A stretch of 64,000 nt of DNA from Mangrovimicrobium sediminis (GTDB lineage Bacteria > Pseudomonadota > Gammaproteobacteria > Pseudomonadales > Halieaceae), in assembly GCF_004745945.1 (NCBI RefSeq), contig NZ_SRLE01000005.1, positions 248,001-312,000 of the forward strand, read 5' to 3'. Of this stretch, positions 1 through 9,031 are shown in pieces (the first letter of the stretch is position 1; each line of letters begins with the position of its first letter). Under the pieces are notes generated by a model. The model worked only from the letters and a program-made list of their open reading frames with translations. It searched no databases and was not told where the DNA came from. Both the position numbers and the translations under genes were made by a program.

Positions 1-754
1 GTGCGTCTTCGCCGGGTTGCAGTGCGGGGAATGACTGCGCGTGGCCCGGGGCGGAAGCGGAGGCGCCGACGATAACAACCGTCACGTTATCGCGGCCGCC
101 GGCATCCAGCGCCGCCTTGACCAGTGCCTGGCCCTGCGCCTGCGGCGTGGCGTGTTCGCGCAGCAACTGGGTGATCTGCGCATCCGACAATTCGTCGGTG
201 AGCCCGTCGCTGCACAGCAGGATCTGTTCGCCGCGGTGCATCTCGCCGCGCACCCGTTCGGGGTTGACCTGGATGCTGTCGGAAACACCCAGCGACTGGC
301 TCAGCACGTTGCGCTCCGGGTGCTGCGCCGCCTGTTCCGGGGTGATTGCGCCGCGCGCGAGCATTTCGCTGACCGGGTTGTGGTCGCGGGTCAGCTGGCG
401 CAGCTTCTCGCCGTCGAACAGGTAGGCGCGACTGTCGCCGACCCAGGCGATCTCGAAGTCGTTGTCCTCGAGGTGCATGGCGACCACGGTGGAGCCCATA
501 TTGCTCGACGGGCGCTTGGCGATTTCGTTGAGGATTTCCTGGTGGGAATGACGGATGGCATCGACCAGCAACTCGCCGGCGGCGAGGTCGCGCACCAGGG
601 TGTCGCGGACGATGGCCGATGCGATTTCACCGTTGGCGTGACCGCCGACGCCATCGGCGACCAGCCACAGGCCACGATCAGCGTCTGCCTCGAAGCTGTC
701 TTCGTTGTGGCTGCGTTTGTGTCCGGGGTGGCTGTCAGCGAAGAATGCGGTCAT
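1..754 (-). CDS. PP2C-family Ser/Thr protein phosphatase (partial, 3' end outside window)
   Basis: 251 codons are visible from ATG at 754; the gene runs off the left edge. It should dephosphorylate Ser/Thr phosphoproteins with two Mn/Mg ions in the cytoplasm. PP2C landmarks are in order: RSHNEDSF near residue 14 (metal Asp in NED), VADGVGGHANGE near 33 (DGxGG), SSNMGSTVVA near 84, WVGDSRAYL near 104, LLCSDGLTDELSD near 180 and GGRDNVTVVIV near 219 (last metal Asp). This is the short bacterial Stp1/PppA type, so only the extreme C-terminus is missing. It is divergent from the membrane Ser/Thr kinase at 910, the usual phosphatase-kinase pairing, so that kinase is its likely antagonist (inference). 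Substrates are unknown. Confidence 0.93.
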   Translation of the reverse strand, partial: MTAFFADSHPGHKRSHNEDSFEADADRGLWLVADGVGGHANGEIASAIVRDTLVRDLAAGELLVDAIRHSHQEILNEIAKRPSSNMGSTVVAMHLEDNDFEIAWVGDSRAYLFDGEKLRQLTRDHNPVSEMLARGAITPEQAAQHPERNVLSQSLGVSDSIQVNPERVRGEMHRGEQILLCSDGLTDELSDAQITQLLREHATPQAQGQALVKAALDAGGRDNVTVVIVGASASAPGHAQSFPALQPGEDA

Positions 755-851
755 TCAATATTCTGGTTTTGATCGCGGGCAAATCCGTCTGAGTCTGAGT
801 TTATACCAAGTTAACGCACTGTATCGCGACTTTTTCACAGCCTGCCCGTAA

Positions 852-880
852 TTGAGTGTAAGATGCGATCTGACTATGCT
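852..880 (+). promoter_or_regulatory. Sigma-70-type promoter for the Ser/Thr kinase gene
   Basis: TTGAGT at 852-857 and TATGCT at 875-880 are separated by exactly 17 bp. Both match the -35/-10 consensus well, and the pair lies 30 bp upstream of the kinase ATG at 910, with a predicted start of transcription near 887. It sits in the 155-bp divergent region shared with the phosphatase gene. Confidence 0.6.
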
Positions 881-909
881 AGGGGGCGCTGGCTTAAGTC
901 GAAAACACA

Positions 910-3438
910 ATGGCGGACTTCGAACTACCTGGATACGAGCTGTACGAGCGTTTGGGGCGCGGTGGTATGGCCACCGTGTACCGCGCCCTGCACCTCAATC
1001 TCGACCGCGAAGTGGCGATCAAGGTAATGGATCCCGCCATGAACGCCGACGAGACGTTTTCCGAGCGCTTCATTCGCGAAGCGCGCATCTCCGCGCGCCT
1101 GATCCACCCGCACATCCTGCAGATCTACGACGTCAACACCCACAACGGCCTCAACTACATTGCCATGGAGTTGTTGCCCGGCGGTGAACTGGCGGACTTC
1201 ATCCACGGCGAAATGCCGCAGCGGCAGATCTATACCCTGCTGCGGCAGATGACCGAGGCGCTCGATTACGCCGCCGGCCGCGGCTATGTACACCGCGACA
1301 TCAAGCCCAGCAACATCATGCTGCGCAGTGCCGAGGAATTCGTGCTGGCGGACTTCGGTATCGCCCGCGCGGCGAATTCCGGCACGCAGATGACGCAGAC
1401 CGGGCTGATGGTCGGCACGCCCAGCTACATGAGTCCGGAGCAGGCCAAGGGCGAGGAAGTCGACGGTCGCTCGGACCTCTACGCGCTGGGCGTGCTCACC
1501 TACGAGATGCTCACCAAGGAACTGCCCTACGAGTCCGACTCCGCGGTCACCACCGCGGTGAAGCACCTCACCGAGGCCATTCCTACGCTGCCCGAGTCGT
1601 TGTCTGCCTACCAGCCGTTTATCGACAAGGCGCTGGCGAAAGCTGCGGAGGAGCGCTTCCAGACTGGCGCCGAGTTTTACCGCGCGTTCATGGAAGCCAG
1701 CGCGGACTTCGACGACGACCAGGTACTGACGCCCGCGGCGCCGCCCAAACCACAGCGCAATTCGCGCGCCAGCGAGAGCGTCGCCGAACGCACTTCGCTG
1801 GCGGGCGCGGATTCCACGCGTCTCAGCCAGTCGTCATCGCCGGCGCTGTCGGGATCCTCGCGCCCCTACCGCCTGGAGAACAGCCAGCAGGGTGAGGGCC
1901 CGGGCAGCAGCCAGCAGCGCGAGCGCCTGGTCAGCGGCACCTTCGAGCGCGGGGGGCGCAAGGCGCGCAAGTCCTCAAGTGCATGGGTGGCGATTGTCAT
2001 CATACTGGTGGCGGCGGGCGGCGGCGGACTGTTCTGGTGGCAGACGCAGCGCGATTCCGCGTCCAGCGCGGTTGAAAACCAGCGCGCCATTACCTCGGAA
2101 CTGGCGCAGGCCTACAGCGCCATGAACCGCGATGAACTGGTGGCTGCCGCCAACGCCTTCCAACTGGTGTTGTCCATGGACGCGCAGAACAGCGCGGCCC
2201 AGCAGGGCATGGCGGAAATCGAACGTCTGTTCCCCGGCGTCATCGAGGCGGCACTGGCCAGCGGCGACACCGCGGCGGCGGGGCGCCTGGTGGACGAGTT
2301 CAGCGATTATTTCGCAGGTTCTGCCGAGTTGGAGCGCCTGCGTTCCGAGTTCGGCCTGGCGACTGAAGAAAACAAACTGGCGGCGGCGCGCGAGGAACGC
2401 CTGCGGCAGCAACTGGCCGCTGCGGACCAGCACCTGGAGGCGGGCGACCTCGACCAGGCCGACGATCTGCTGCAGCAGGCCGCTGCCCTCGACCCGCAGG
2501 CCCCCGGCCTCGCCGAGCGCCAGCAGGCGCTGGCGGATGCGCGCGCACGCAGCTCTGCCTATGAAGAGCGTTGGGCCGGTTACAGCGATGAACAGCGCAT
2601 CGCGTTCGTCGCGGCCATCGAGCGCGCTGACAGCGCGCTGGACGCCGGCGAACTGGATGCCGCGTCCCGGGCGCTGGCAGATGCCGCCGCCATCGCCCCG
2701 GACATGCCCGAGGCCGCGCCGCGCCAGGAACGGCTGGATGCAGCGCTCGCCGCGCATGACGCTGCGTTGGCGGAACAGCGTTCACAGCTCGACACGCAGT
2801 TGGACCAGGCCGAGGCCGCCGTGGCCAGTAACCCCGGCCGGGCCGCAGAGCTGTTCCGCGAGATCGCCGCCGAGCACCCGGACGAGCCGCGTGTGGCCCG
2901 CGGATTCGCGGCCATCGCCGGCCAGTCGCTGGAGCAGGCTCGCAGCGCCGCCGCCCAGGGTGATTTCGACGCGGCGCGCAGCGCCCTGGCGCGCGGCGAG
3001 GAACTGGTGCCCGGCAACGCGGACCTCGCTGCCTATGCGCAGAAACTACCCGGGCTGGAGAGCGCCTGGCAGCAGCGCGAAGCGGCCCTGGCCGCGGAAC
3101 GCGAGGCGCTCAAGGCCGCGCTGCAGGAAGTAGAAGACGCGGTGAGTTCGGCGCAGCGCGCGGTCAGCGACGGCGACCTGGTGCAGGCGCAGTCCGCCTT
3201 CGACGAATTGAAGAACAGTAATCCCGACCTGCCCTCGCTGCAGTCGCTGGGCGAGGACCTGCGCGCGGCCTATGCCAGCTCGGCGCGCGCGCAGGCCGCC
3301 GAGAACGAGTTCGAGGATGCGGTCAAGCTGGTCGACCTCGGCGCCGAGCACTTCCCCGACGATCCGCGCTGGAGCGCCCTGCGCAGCGAGATCGAGGACG
3401 CCCGGGCCAGCGCGCGCCGGCGCCTGGGCGTGTACTGA
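910..3438 (+). CDS. Membrane-anchored Ser/Thr protein kinase (PknB-like) with TPR/coiled-coil C-terminal domain
   Basis: 842 aa. Residues 9-265 form a complete Hanks-type kinase: glycine loop GRGGMATVY (17-25), ATP Lys38 in VAIK, alpha-C Glu near 57, HRDIKPSN catalytic loop (Asp130, Lys132, Asn135), DFG at 148-150 and SPE at 175-177. A Ser-rich linker (about 285-355) leads to one membrane segment (358-377), so the kinase is cytoplasmic. Residues 385-842 are periplasmic, Ala/Glu/Gln-rich and helical with TPR-like repeats, not the PASTA repeats of Gram-positive PknB; they may sense or bind a partner. The divergent PP2C gene at 1-754 is the expected antagonist. The secreted protein at 3500 follows after 61 bp and may share the transcript. 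Confidence 0.95.
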   Translation: MADFELPGYELYERLGRGGMATVYRALHLNLDREVAIKVMDPAMNADETFSERFIREARISARLIHPHILQIYDVNTHNGLNYIAMELLPGGELADFIHGEMPQRQIYTLLRQMTEALDYAAGRGYVHRDIKPSNIMLRSAEEFVLADFGIARAANSGTQMTQTGLMVGTPSYMSPEQAKGEEVDGRSDLYALGVLTYEMLTKELPYESDSAVTTAVKHLTEAIPTLPESLSAYQPFIDKALAKAAEERFQTGAEFYRAFMEASADFDDDQVLTPAAPPKPQRNSRASESVAERTSLAGADSTRLSQSSSPALSGSSRPYRLENSQQGEGPGSSQQRERLVSGTFERGGRKARKSSSAWVAIVIILVAAGGGGLFWWQTQRDSASSAVENQRAITSELAQAYSAMNRDELVAAANAFQLVLSMDAQNSAAQQGMAEIERLFPGVIEAALASGDTAAAGRLVDEFSDYFAGSAELERLRSEFGLATEENKLAAAREERLRQQLAAADQHLEAGDLDQADDLLQQAAALDPQAPGLAERQQALADARARSSAYEERWAGYSDEQRIAFVAAIERADSALDAGELDAASRALADAAAIAPDMPEAAPRQERLDAALAAHDAALAEQRSQLDTQLDQAEAAVASNPGRAAELFREIAAEHPDEPRVARGFAAIAGQSLEQARSAAAQGDFDAARSALARGEELVPGNADLAAYAQKLPGLESAWQQREAALAAEREALKAALQEVEDAVSSAQRAVSDGDLVQAQSAFDELKNSNPDLPSLQSLGEDLRAAYASSARAQAAENEFEDAVKLVDLGAEHFPDDPRWSALRSEIEDARASARRRLGVY

Positions 3439-3499
3439 AACACGCGCAAGCGGCGCGCGCTCTGGTAGACTGCCGCTATGTTGTCCCCACGGAGCTGAC

Positions 3500-4585
3500 A
3501 TGACCATCACCGCGACTGCCCGGCCGCTGCGCCCGCTGTACCGGCTTTTCCTGCTCGTGCTCGGCGCGCTGCTGCCACTGGCCCAGGCGCAGGCGCAGTT
3601 TACGCCGCCGCAGAATCTGGACCCCGCCAGCGGCGTTATCCGCCTGGGCAGCAGTTACCAGAGCGACGCCTGGCTGGTCTACACCTACGACATCGACGCC
3701 AGCGGCGTACCGGCAGACGTGGTCATCCAGAGCTCCAACGGTGTCCTCGAAGTGGAGCAGGCGGTGCTGGAACAGGTCAACGCGATGCGCTTCAAGCCGG
3801 CCATGCGCGGCGGGCAGCCGGTGCGGGTCAGCGCCGACCCGGTGGTGTTCACCTGGATTCTCGACAAGCCGCGCGAGATGAGCCCGCGCTTCGACGAGCT
3901 GTACCGCCAGGCCTGGGATTTCTACGCGCAGGAGGACTACGACGCCGCCTTTGATATCGCGGTGCAGCTGAAGAACTATCCCGGGCGCAACGCGCTGGAG
4001 GAAGTGAAGTTCCAGATTCTCGCTGCCTCCCTGGCCAGTCGCTGGAAGGACGAGGCCGCGGAAATGCAGCACCTGTCGCGGGTGGTGGAACTGCAGTCGC
4101 TGGCCCTGGACAACAACTTCCGCAACACCTATGTGCCGGATGACCAGTACCTGAAGATCCTCAACCGTATTCTCGAGCTGCAACTGGCGCGCATGATGCT
4201 TGCCGATGCCGGGAACACCCTGGACGATATGCAGACGCTGGGGCGCGGCACGCCGATCGTGCAGGAGGCGAGCGCGCACTACCAGCAGGTGGAGCAGGCT
4301 TTCCACGCCCGCGACGATGTGGTCGTGGCCGGTGAGCTGGTGCCCCTGTACCGCGACGGCCCGGGTTCCTGGAAGAGCGGGCTGAGCCGTGCGCAGTTCT
4401 CGATTTCCGACGTGCGCGGGCAGATCAGTTCAGTGTTCCTGGTGTGCGCCGAGTACGAGCGCTCCCTGCGCTATCCCGCCCGCGAGCCGTGGCAGATTCC
4501 CGCCGGCTGGACGCAGTGCAAGATCGATGTGGCGGGGAAGGCGGGTACGCGTTTCCGGCTGCACCAGCACGCGCCGTCGAACTAG
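3500..4585 (+). CDS. Secreted protein with TonB C-terminal-like domain and TPR-like region
   Basis: 361 aa, ATG at 3500 with GGAG eight bases upstream. The N-terminus has a signal peptide ending around AQAQA (residue 32). Residues about 45-120 look like a TonB C-terminal/energy-transducer fold: DASGVPADVVIQSSNG and then FKPAMRGGQPV, the usual 'F.PA...G.PV' ending. The rest is helical, TPR-like, with a C-terminal beta segment. There is no N-terminal ExbD-interacting transmembrane helix beyond the signal peptide, so it is not a classical TonB. It lies downstream of the Ser/Thr kinase on the same strand and may be a periplasmic partner of that kinase (inference). Confidence 0.75.
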   Translation: MTITATARPLRPLYRLFLLVLGALLPLAQAQAQFTPPQNLDPASGVIRLGSSYQSDAWLVYTYDIDASGVPADVVIQSSNGVLEVEQAVLEQVNAMRFKPAMRGGQPVRVSADPVVFTWILDKPREMSPRFDELYRQAWDFYAQEDYDAAFDIAVQLKNYPGRNALEEVKFQILAASLASRWKDEAAEMQHLSRVVELQSLALDNNFRNTYVPDDQYLKILNRILELQLARMMLADAGNTLDDMQTLGRGTPIVQEASAHYQQVEQAFHARDDVVVAGELVPLYRDGPGSWKSGLSRAQFSISDVRGQISSVFLVCAEYERSLRYPAREPWQIPAGWTQCKIDVAGKAGTRFRLHQHAPSN

Positions 4586-4609
4586 GCGCGCGGCGCAGCC
4601 GGGCGCTAT

Positions 4610-5410
4610 TCAGGCGCTCAACAGCTCGCGCACGCGCTCGCGGAAGCCGCGGCTGACTTTCAACTGGGCGCCGCCCTCCAGGGAGAGCATGAACTCGCCG
4701 TTGCCCAGGGTCTGGGCGCCGCTGATGAAGTCCTTGTTGACGATGGTCGAGCGGTGGATGCGCAGGAACTGGCTGGGGTTCAGCATCTTCTCCAGCTCCT
4801 TCATGGTGATGCGCATGATGTGGGTCTCGCCGCCGGCGTGGATGCACATGTAGTCGCCGGCCGCGTCCACCCAATGGATGTCGGCGGTGCGAATCAGGTG
4901 AATGTCGCTGCCGTCCTTGATCACCAGCTTGTCCGGCCAGCCGCTGGCCGGCGTTCCGTTCTGCACCATCTCCTCGATGGTGCTGGCGCTGGCTCCGGTC
5001 ATGCCCATCATCAGTTCCATCAGCCGCTGCTTGGCGCGCTCGGATTCCTCCTGGCGGTGGTGGGCGACCGCGCGCTCGATGGCCTCGTGCAGGCGGTCGT
5101 CGTCGATCGGCTTGAGCACGTAGTCCACCGCGTGCACCTTGAAGGCGTCCACCGCGTACTGGTCGAAGGCGGTGACGAAGATCACCATGGGCATGTGATC
5201 GGCCTGCAGCTTGCGCACCACCTCGAAGCCGTCGATCCCCGGCATCTGGATATCCAGGAACACCAGGTCCGGCGAGTGCTCGGCGATGGCGTCCAGCGCC
5301 TGCTGGCCATTGGCACACTCGGCGATCACGTCCACGCCGGGGATCTGCTGCAGGCGCAGTGCCAGGCCGCGGCGCGCGAGGGATTCGTCGTCGACAATAA
5401 TAGTCTTCAT
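4610..5410 (-). CDS. LytTR-family response regulator (AlgR/LytR type)
   Basis: 266 aa. Receiver domain 1-120 with acidic pair DDE at 7-9, phospho-acceptor Asp53 in FLDIQMP, Thr79 and Lys99 in VLKP. LytTR DNA-binding domain about 160-265, with IHWVDAAGDY and LRIHRSTIVN motifs. It binds promoter DNA and alters transcription on phosphorylation by its kinase, encoded immediately upstream. MKTIIVDDE at 5410 is the canonical N-terminus; an in-frame ATG at 5419 overlaps the kinase stop as ATGA and is the alternative start, so the two genes are translationally coupled either way. The target regulon is not visible. Confidence 0.93.
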   Translation of the reverse strand: MKTIIVDDESLARRGLALRLQQIPGVDVIAECANGQQALDAIAEHSPDLVFLDIQMPGIDGFEVVRKLQADHMPMVIFVTAFDQYAVDAFKVHAVDYVLKPIDDDRLHEAIERAVAHHRQEESERAKQRLMELMMGMTGASASTIEEMVQNGTPASGWPDKLVIKDGSDIHLIRTADIHWVDAAGDYMCIHAGGETHIMRITMKELEKMLNPSQFLRIHRSTIVNKDFISGAQTLGNGEFMLSLEGGAQLKVSRGFRERVRELLSA

Positions 5411-5415
5411 ACGGT

Positions 5416-6516
5416 TCATGACAGATTGCTGTCGGTTTCCAGGGGTATGCATATGGTTATAGTCAATCCGTGGGGATCTGTATCGCTGAGTTCAAAGGTC
5501 TGTTTGTCGCCGTAGAGCACCTGCAGGCGGTCGCGACAGTTGGCCAGGCCCACGCTGCCGCCCTTGCGTGACAGGCCGAGGTTGAGGTCGATACCCGGGC
5601 CGTCGTCGATCACGTTCAGGCACAGGACCCCGTCCTTGCGCGCGCAGGCACGGATGGTAATGGTGCCGCCGTTGATCGCCTTGGCGATGGCGTACTTGAT
5701 CGAGTTCTCCACCAGCGGTTGCAGCAGGAGGCTGGGCATCAGGGCGTCGCGTGCGGTGTCGTCGATCTCGAAGTTGAGCTTGAGGCGGTCGTCGAAGCGC
5801 ACCTTCTCGATGTCCAGGTACAGGCGCAGGGCCTCGACTTCCTCCGCCACGCTGACCTTGGCCATGGGGTCGTTGTCCAGCGTGTAGCGCAGGAAACGGC
5901 TCAGCCGGGTGACCATGACATTGGCCAGCTGGTTGTCCTTGTCCAGGATCAGCGTGGAAATGGCATTGAGCGTGTTGAACAGGAAGTGCGGGTTGAGCTG
6001 GTAGCGCAGCATCTTCAGCTGCGCCTCGTGGGCCATGGACAGGGCCGCCAGGCTGCGCTGCTTCTCCTCCTGCACCAGCATGTAGTTCTTGATGCCGAAG
6101 TACAGGGTGCTCCACACGAACATCACCCAGAAGGCGGAGATCGCCCCCTCGAAGTGGGACAGCAGCATGGAGACGCCTTCCGCGCCCTTGTCGCGGACCT
6201 CGTCCGGGAACACGGTGGAGAACACCGTGCCGCGAATCGACATCCACACCAGGCCAGCGGCGTAGGAACCGGCGACGATGGCGGCGATGCGCCGCGGCAG
6301 CGACATATCGCACATGTGCCGGTAGAGCATGCGCAGGGCCAGGGTCAGCAGCATGCCGATGGTGGCGATGAACGGCGGGTACCAGGTGTAGTTGTCGGGC
6401 GGGCTCGCCCACATGATCACGCCGAGGTAGAACGACATCGCCCACGCGCTCCAGCCCGCAAACTGCAGGGCCCAGAACAGGTGGCGCTTGTCTTTGAGCA
6501 TTTCTTGCATATCCAT
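5416..6516 (-). CDS. LytS/AlgZ-type sensor histidine kinase
   Basis: 366 aa inner-membrane kinase. Four or so hydrophobic helices occupy residues 13-145. The His_kinase box QLNPHFLFNTLNAI has the phospho-His at about 177, and a GHKL ATPase domain follows: N-box LVENSIKYA (about 267), DDGPGIDL (about 309) and a Gly-rich segment. This is the AlgZ/FimS/LytS class that partners LytTR regulators, and its partner is the next gene downstream (4610-5410). A perfect minus-strand TATAAT at 6528-6523 lies only seven bases before this ATG, so either the message is nearly leaderless or translation begins at a later Met (6510 or 6501). Confidence 0.93.
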   Translation of the reverse strand: MDMQEMLKDKRHLFWALQFAGWSAWAMSFYLGVIMWASPPDNYTWYPPFIATIGMLLTLALRMLYRHMCDMSLPRRIAAIVAGSYAAGLVWMSIRGTVFSTVFPDEVRDKGAEGVSMLLSHFEGAISAFWVMFVWSTLYFGIKNYMLVQEEKQRSLAALSMAHEAQLKMLRYQLNPHFLFNTLNAISTLILDKDNQLANVMVTRLSRFLRYTLDNDPMAKVSVAEEVEALRLYLDIEKVRFDDRLKLNFEIDDTARDALMPSLLLQPLVENSIKYAIAKAINGGTITIRACARKDGVLCLNVIDDGPGIDLNLGLSRKGGSVGLANCRDRLQVLYGDKQTFELSDTDPHGLTITICIPLETDSNLS

Positions 6517-6582
6517 CGAACTATTATACGGATAAGTTGCATTGCGCCGCGCCCATTCGTCGCGGCGGGCGTGCAGTTGGTC

Positions 6583-8394
6583 TCAGACGGGGCTTATGGC
6601 GGGACTTTTTTCGCGGCGCTGCTGGGCCTGCCACAGCCCGGCGTAGGCGCCGTCCAGCGCCAGCAGTTCCGGGTGGGTGCCGCTCTCGACGACGCGGCCG
6701 GCGTCCAGCACCACGATGCGGTCGGCGTCGACCACCGTGGACAGGCGGTGGGCGATGACCAGCGAGGTGTGGCCGCGGGAGATCTCGCGCAGGGCCTGCA
6801 AAATGGCCTGTTCCGCGTGGCTGTCCAGGGACGAGGTGGCCTCGTCGAAGACCATGATCGGCGGGCGCTTGAGGATGGTACGGGCGATCGACACGCGCTG
6901 CTTCTCGCCGCCGGAGAGCTTCAGGCCGCGCTCGCCGACCAGGGTGTCGCCGCCGCGGGGCAGGGCGGCGATGAACTGGTCCAGGTGGGCCAGGCGGATG
7001 GCCTCGGCGACGTCGTCGTCACTGGCCTGCGGGTTGCCGTAGCGCACGTTCTCGGTGATCGTGTCGTTGAACAGCACCGTGTCCTGGGGGACGATGCCGA
7101 TGGCGCCGCGCAGGCTGGCCTGGTTAACCCCGGCGATGTCCTGGCCGTCGATCTCGATACGTCCCGCCTGCGGGTCATAGAAGCGGAACAGCAGCTTGAC
7201 CAGGGTCGACTTGCCCGAGCCGCTGGCGCCGACCACCGCGACTTTCTCGCCGGGGCGCAGCTCCAGGCTAACCCCATGCAGGATCTGCCGCTCCGGCGAG
7301 TAGCCGAAATCCACGTCGACAAAGCGAATACCGCCCCCGCGCATGACCAGGTCCGGCGCGCCCGGGCGATCCACCACCTGCGGGCGTACCGCCATCAACT
7401 CGAACATCTTCTCGATATTGGCCATCGAGCCCTTGATCTCGCGGAACACGAAACCGAGGAAGCCCAGCGGCAGGAATAGCTGGATCATGAACTGGTTGAT
7501 CAGGATGAAGTCGCCGAGGGTGATCTCGCCGTCCTTCACCTGCCAGGCGGCGAGGCCGATCATGGCGGTCTGGGCGAGGGCGATGATCAGTGCCTGGCCA
7601 CCGTTGAGGGCGAACAGCGACAGCCGGTTGCGCCGCCGCGCCAGCTCCCAGCGCTCCAGTTCGTGGTCGTAGCGGCGCGCCTCGAAGTCCTCATTGGTGA
7701 AGTATTTCACCGTCTCGAAATTGAGCAGGCTATCCACCGCGCGGGTGTTGCTGGCGGAGTCCGCCTCGTTCATCTCGCGCACGAACTGGGTGCGCCACTC
7801 GGTGGCGCGCAGGGAGAACAGGCCGTAGGCGAGCACCGCGGCCAGGGTGATCACGGCGAAGGACGGTCCGTAGTTGAACAGCAAAATGCCCACCACCATG
7901 CTGATCTCGAACAGGGTGGGCGCGATGTTGAACACGAAAAAGCGCAGCAGGAAGCTGATGCCGGTGACGCCGCGCTCGATATCCCGCGCCAGGCCGCCGG
8001 TGCGCCTCCCGAGGTGGTATTCCAGGTCCAGGGCGTGCACGTGACGGAACACCTGCAGGCCGACCCGGCGCATGGCGCGCTCGGTGACACGGCCGAAGAT
8101 CGTGTCGCGCAGCTCGCCGAAAAACACGTTGGCGAAACGCGCGGCGCCGTAGGCCAGCACCAGCCCCAACAGCAGCGCAGGTGCCAGCTCGGCCAGTGCC
8201 GCCCCGTCCAGTGAGTCCACCAGGTGCTTGAGCAGGAACGGGATGAGCAGCACCGCCGCCTTGGCCGCCACCAGGCAGGCCAGTGCCAGCAGTACCCGGT
8301 AGGGCGACTCCAGCAGGTAGGGAACGAGGTGTTTGAGAATCCGCCAGTTGATCCTGGCGTCGGGGTCGGTCACGGAGTGGGGATGTGGGCGCAT
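6583..8394 (-). CDS. ABC exporter of the Atm1/HMT1 (ABCB6/7) type, permease-ATPase fusion
   Basis: 603 aa half-transporter. Six-helix membrane domain about 30-320, then a nucleotide-binding domain: Walker A GASGSGKST (389-397), Q-loop near 437, signature LSGGEKQR (493-500), Walker B IMVFDEATS (513-521) and H-loop IAHRLST. The membrane part carries hallmarks of the mitochondrial Atm1 family, namely RDIERGVTGISFLLRF (137-152), FNIAPT near 155 and NFETVKYFTNEDFE (225-238). Members export glutathione-linked sulfur or metal-glutathione complexes; the substrate here is inferred. It works as a homodimer in the inner membrane. It is transcribed alone, 67 bp downstream of the histidine kinase start on the same strand. 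Confidence 0.93.
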   Translation of the reverse strand: MRPHPHSVTDPDARINWRILKHLVPYLLESPYRVLLALACLVAAKAAVLLIPFLLKHLVDSLDGAALAELAPALLLGLVLAYGAARFANVFFGELRDTIFGRVTERAMRRVGLQVFRHVHALDLEYHLGRRTGGLARDIERGVTGISFLLRFFVFNIAPTLFEISMVVGILLFNYGPSFAVITLAAVLAYGLFSLRATEWRTQFVREMNEADSASNTRAVDSLLNFETVKYFTNEDFEARRYDHELERWELARRRNRLSLFALNGGQALIIALAQTAMIGLAAWQVKDGEITLGDFILINQFMIQLFLPLGFLGFVFREIKGSMANIEKMFELMAVRPQVVDRPGAPDLVMRGGGIRFVDVDFGYSPERQILHGVSLELRPGEKVAVVGASGSGKSTLVKLLFRFYDPQAGRIEIDGQDIAGVNQASLRGAIGIVPQDTVLFNDTITENVRYGNPQASDDDVAEAIRLAHLDQFIAALPRGGDTLVGERGLKLSGGEKQRVSIARTILKRPPIMVFDEATSSLDSHAEQAILQALREISRGHTSLVIAHRLSTVVDADRIVVLDAGRVVESGTHPELLALDGAYAGLWQAQQRREKSPAISPV

Positions 8395-8474
8395 CGGCGA
8401 ATTCTACGCCTTTGCGCCGCGGCGGTCAGTTCACGATGTGACCCTTGCCGCCGTGACAACCCCCCGGAGCCTGT

Positions 8475-8912
8475 TCAGAAGCTGACCACGCTGCTGCCTG
8501 TACAGATCGTGTTGACGTAAGTACCGCCGGAGGGTTCGCGCACGATGGCGGTGAACCCCACGCTGCCGCCGGGCAGCAGTCCGCCCAGGGTATCCGGGTA
8601 CAGGGAGTAGGGGGGCAGCAGGGTCGCGTCCAGGCGGATCACGCCCATCTTGGGCACCGTGCGCTGCTCGCGCTGGCTGTAGGCCCAGCCGGCATTGGTC
8701 GGGTAGTCGACCTTGAGGATCAGCGTCGGGCTGAACCAGCCGCCGGGGTAGCCGGGCACACGGCTCACCCGGACGTCGAAGGGCTGGCCGGGAGTCACGG
8801 TATCCGGTGTGAAAATCGTACATTCCGCGGCCTGGGTGGAGGGTGCGAGCAGTGCGGCCGCCAGGGCCAGTGGGGCGAGGCGTGCTGGTGGAAACAGGTG
8901 TCTGGTTGTCAT
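8475..8912 (-). CDS. Small exported protein of unknown function
   Basis: 145 aa. A signal peptide with a Leu/Ala core ends at about TQA-AEC (residue 28). The mature part is beta-rich, with Pro/Gly/Tyr-rich segments and three Cys (first mature residues plus one near 134), and looks like a small periplasmic or extracellular immunoglobulin-like fold; no family is recognised. It is monocistronic between the ABC transporter and the fumarate reductase operon, both on the same strand. Translation and signal peptide are clear; function is not. Confidence 0.7.
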   Translation of the reverse strand: MTTRHLFPPARLAPLALAAALLAPSTQAAECTIFTPDTVTPGQPFDVRVSRVPGYPGGWFSPTLILKVDYPTNAGWAYSQREQRTVPKMGVIRLDATLLPPYSLYPDTLGGLLPGGSVGFTAIVREPSGGTYVNTICTGSSVVSF

Positions 8913-9031
8913 GGGAGTACCCTGCGATTGGATAGGCAGGGCTACGGTAGCGCGACTAGCTTAAGCGCGGGTTAACGCGCACATTGGTTGTAGATGACCG
9001 CGGATGGGCCGGTGCCTGGCCAGTCCCCGGG

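Noticed and set aside
41-772. Open frame of 243 codons on the plus strand at the left edge
   Set aside because: Antisense to the PP2C gene, whose motifs are complete on the minus strand.
6547-6570. GCGCCGCG...CGCGGCG hairpin between kinase and ABC transporter genes
   Set aside because: Short arms, no T tract on the transcribed strand; not called a terminator.
5719-7479. Open frame of 586 codons on the plus strand
   Set aside because: Shadow of the histidine kinase and ABC transporter genes; composition Gln/His/Val/Arg typical of reverse complements of GC-rich genes.
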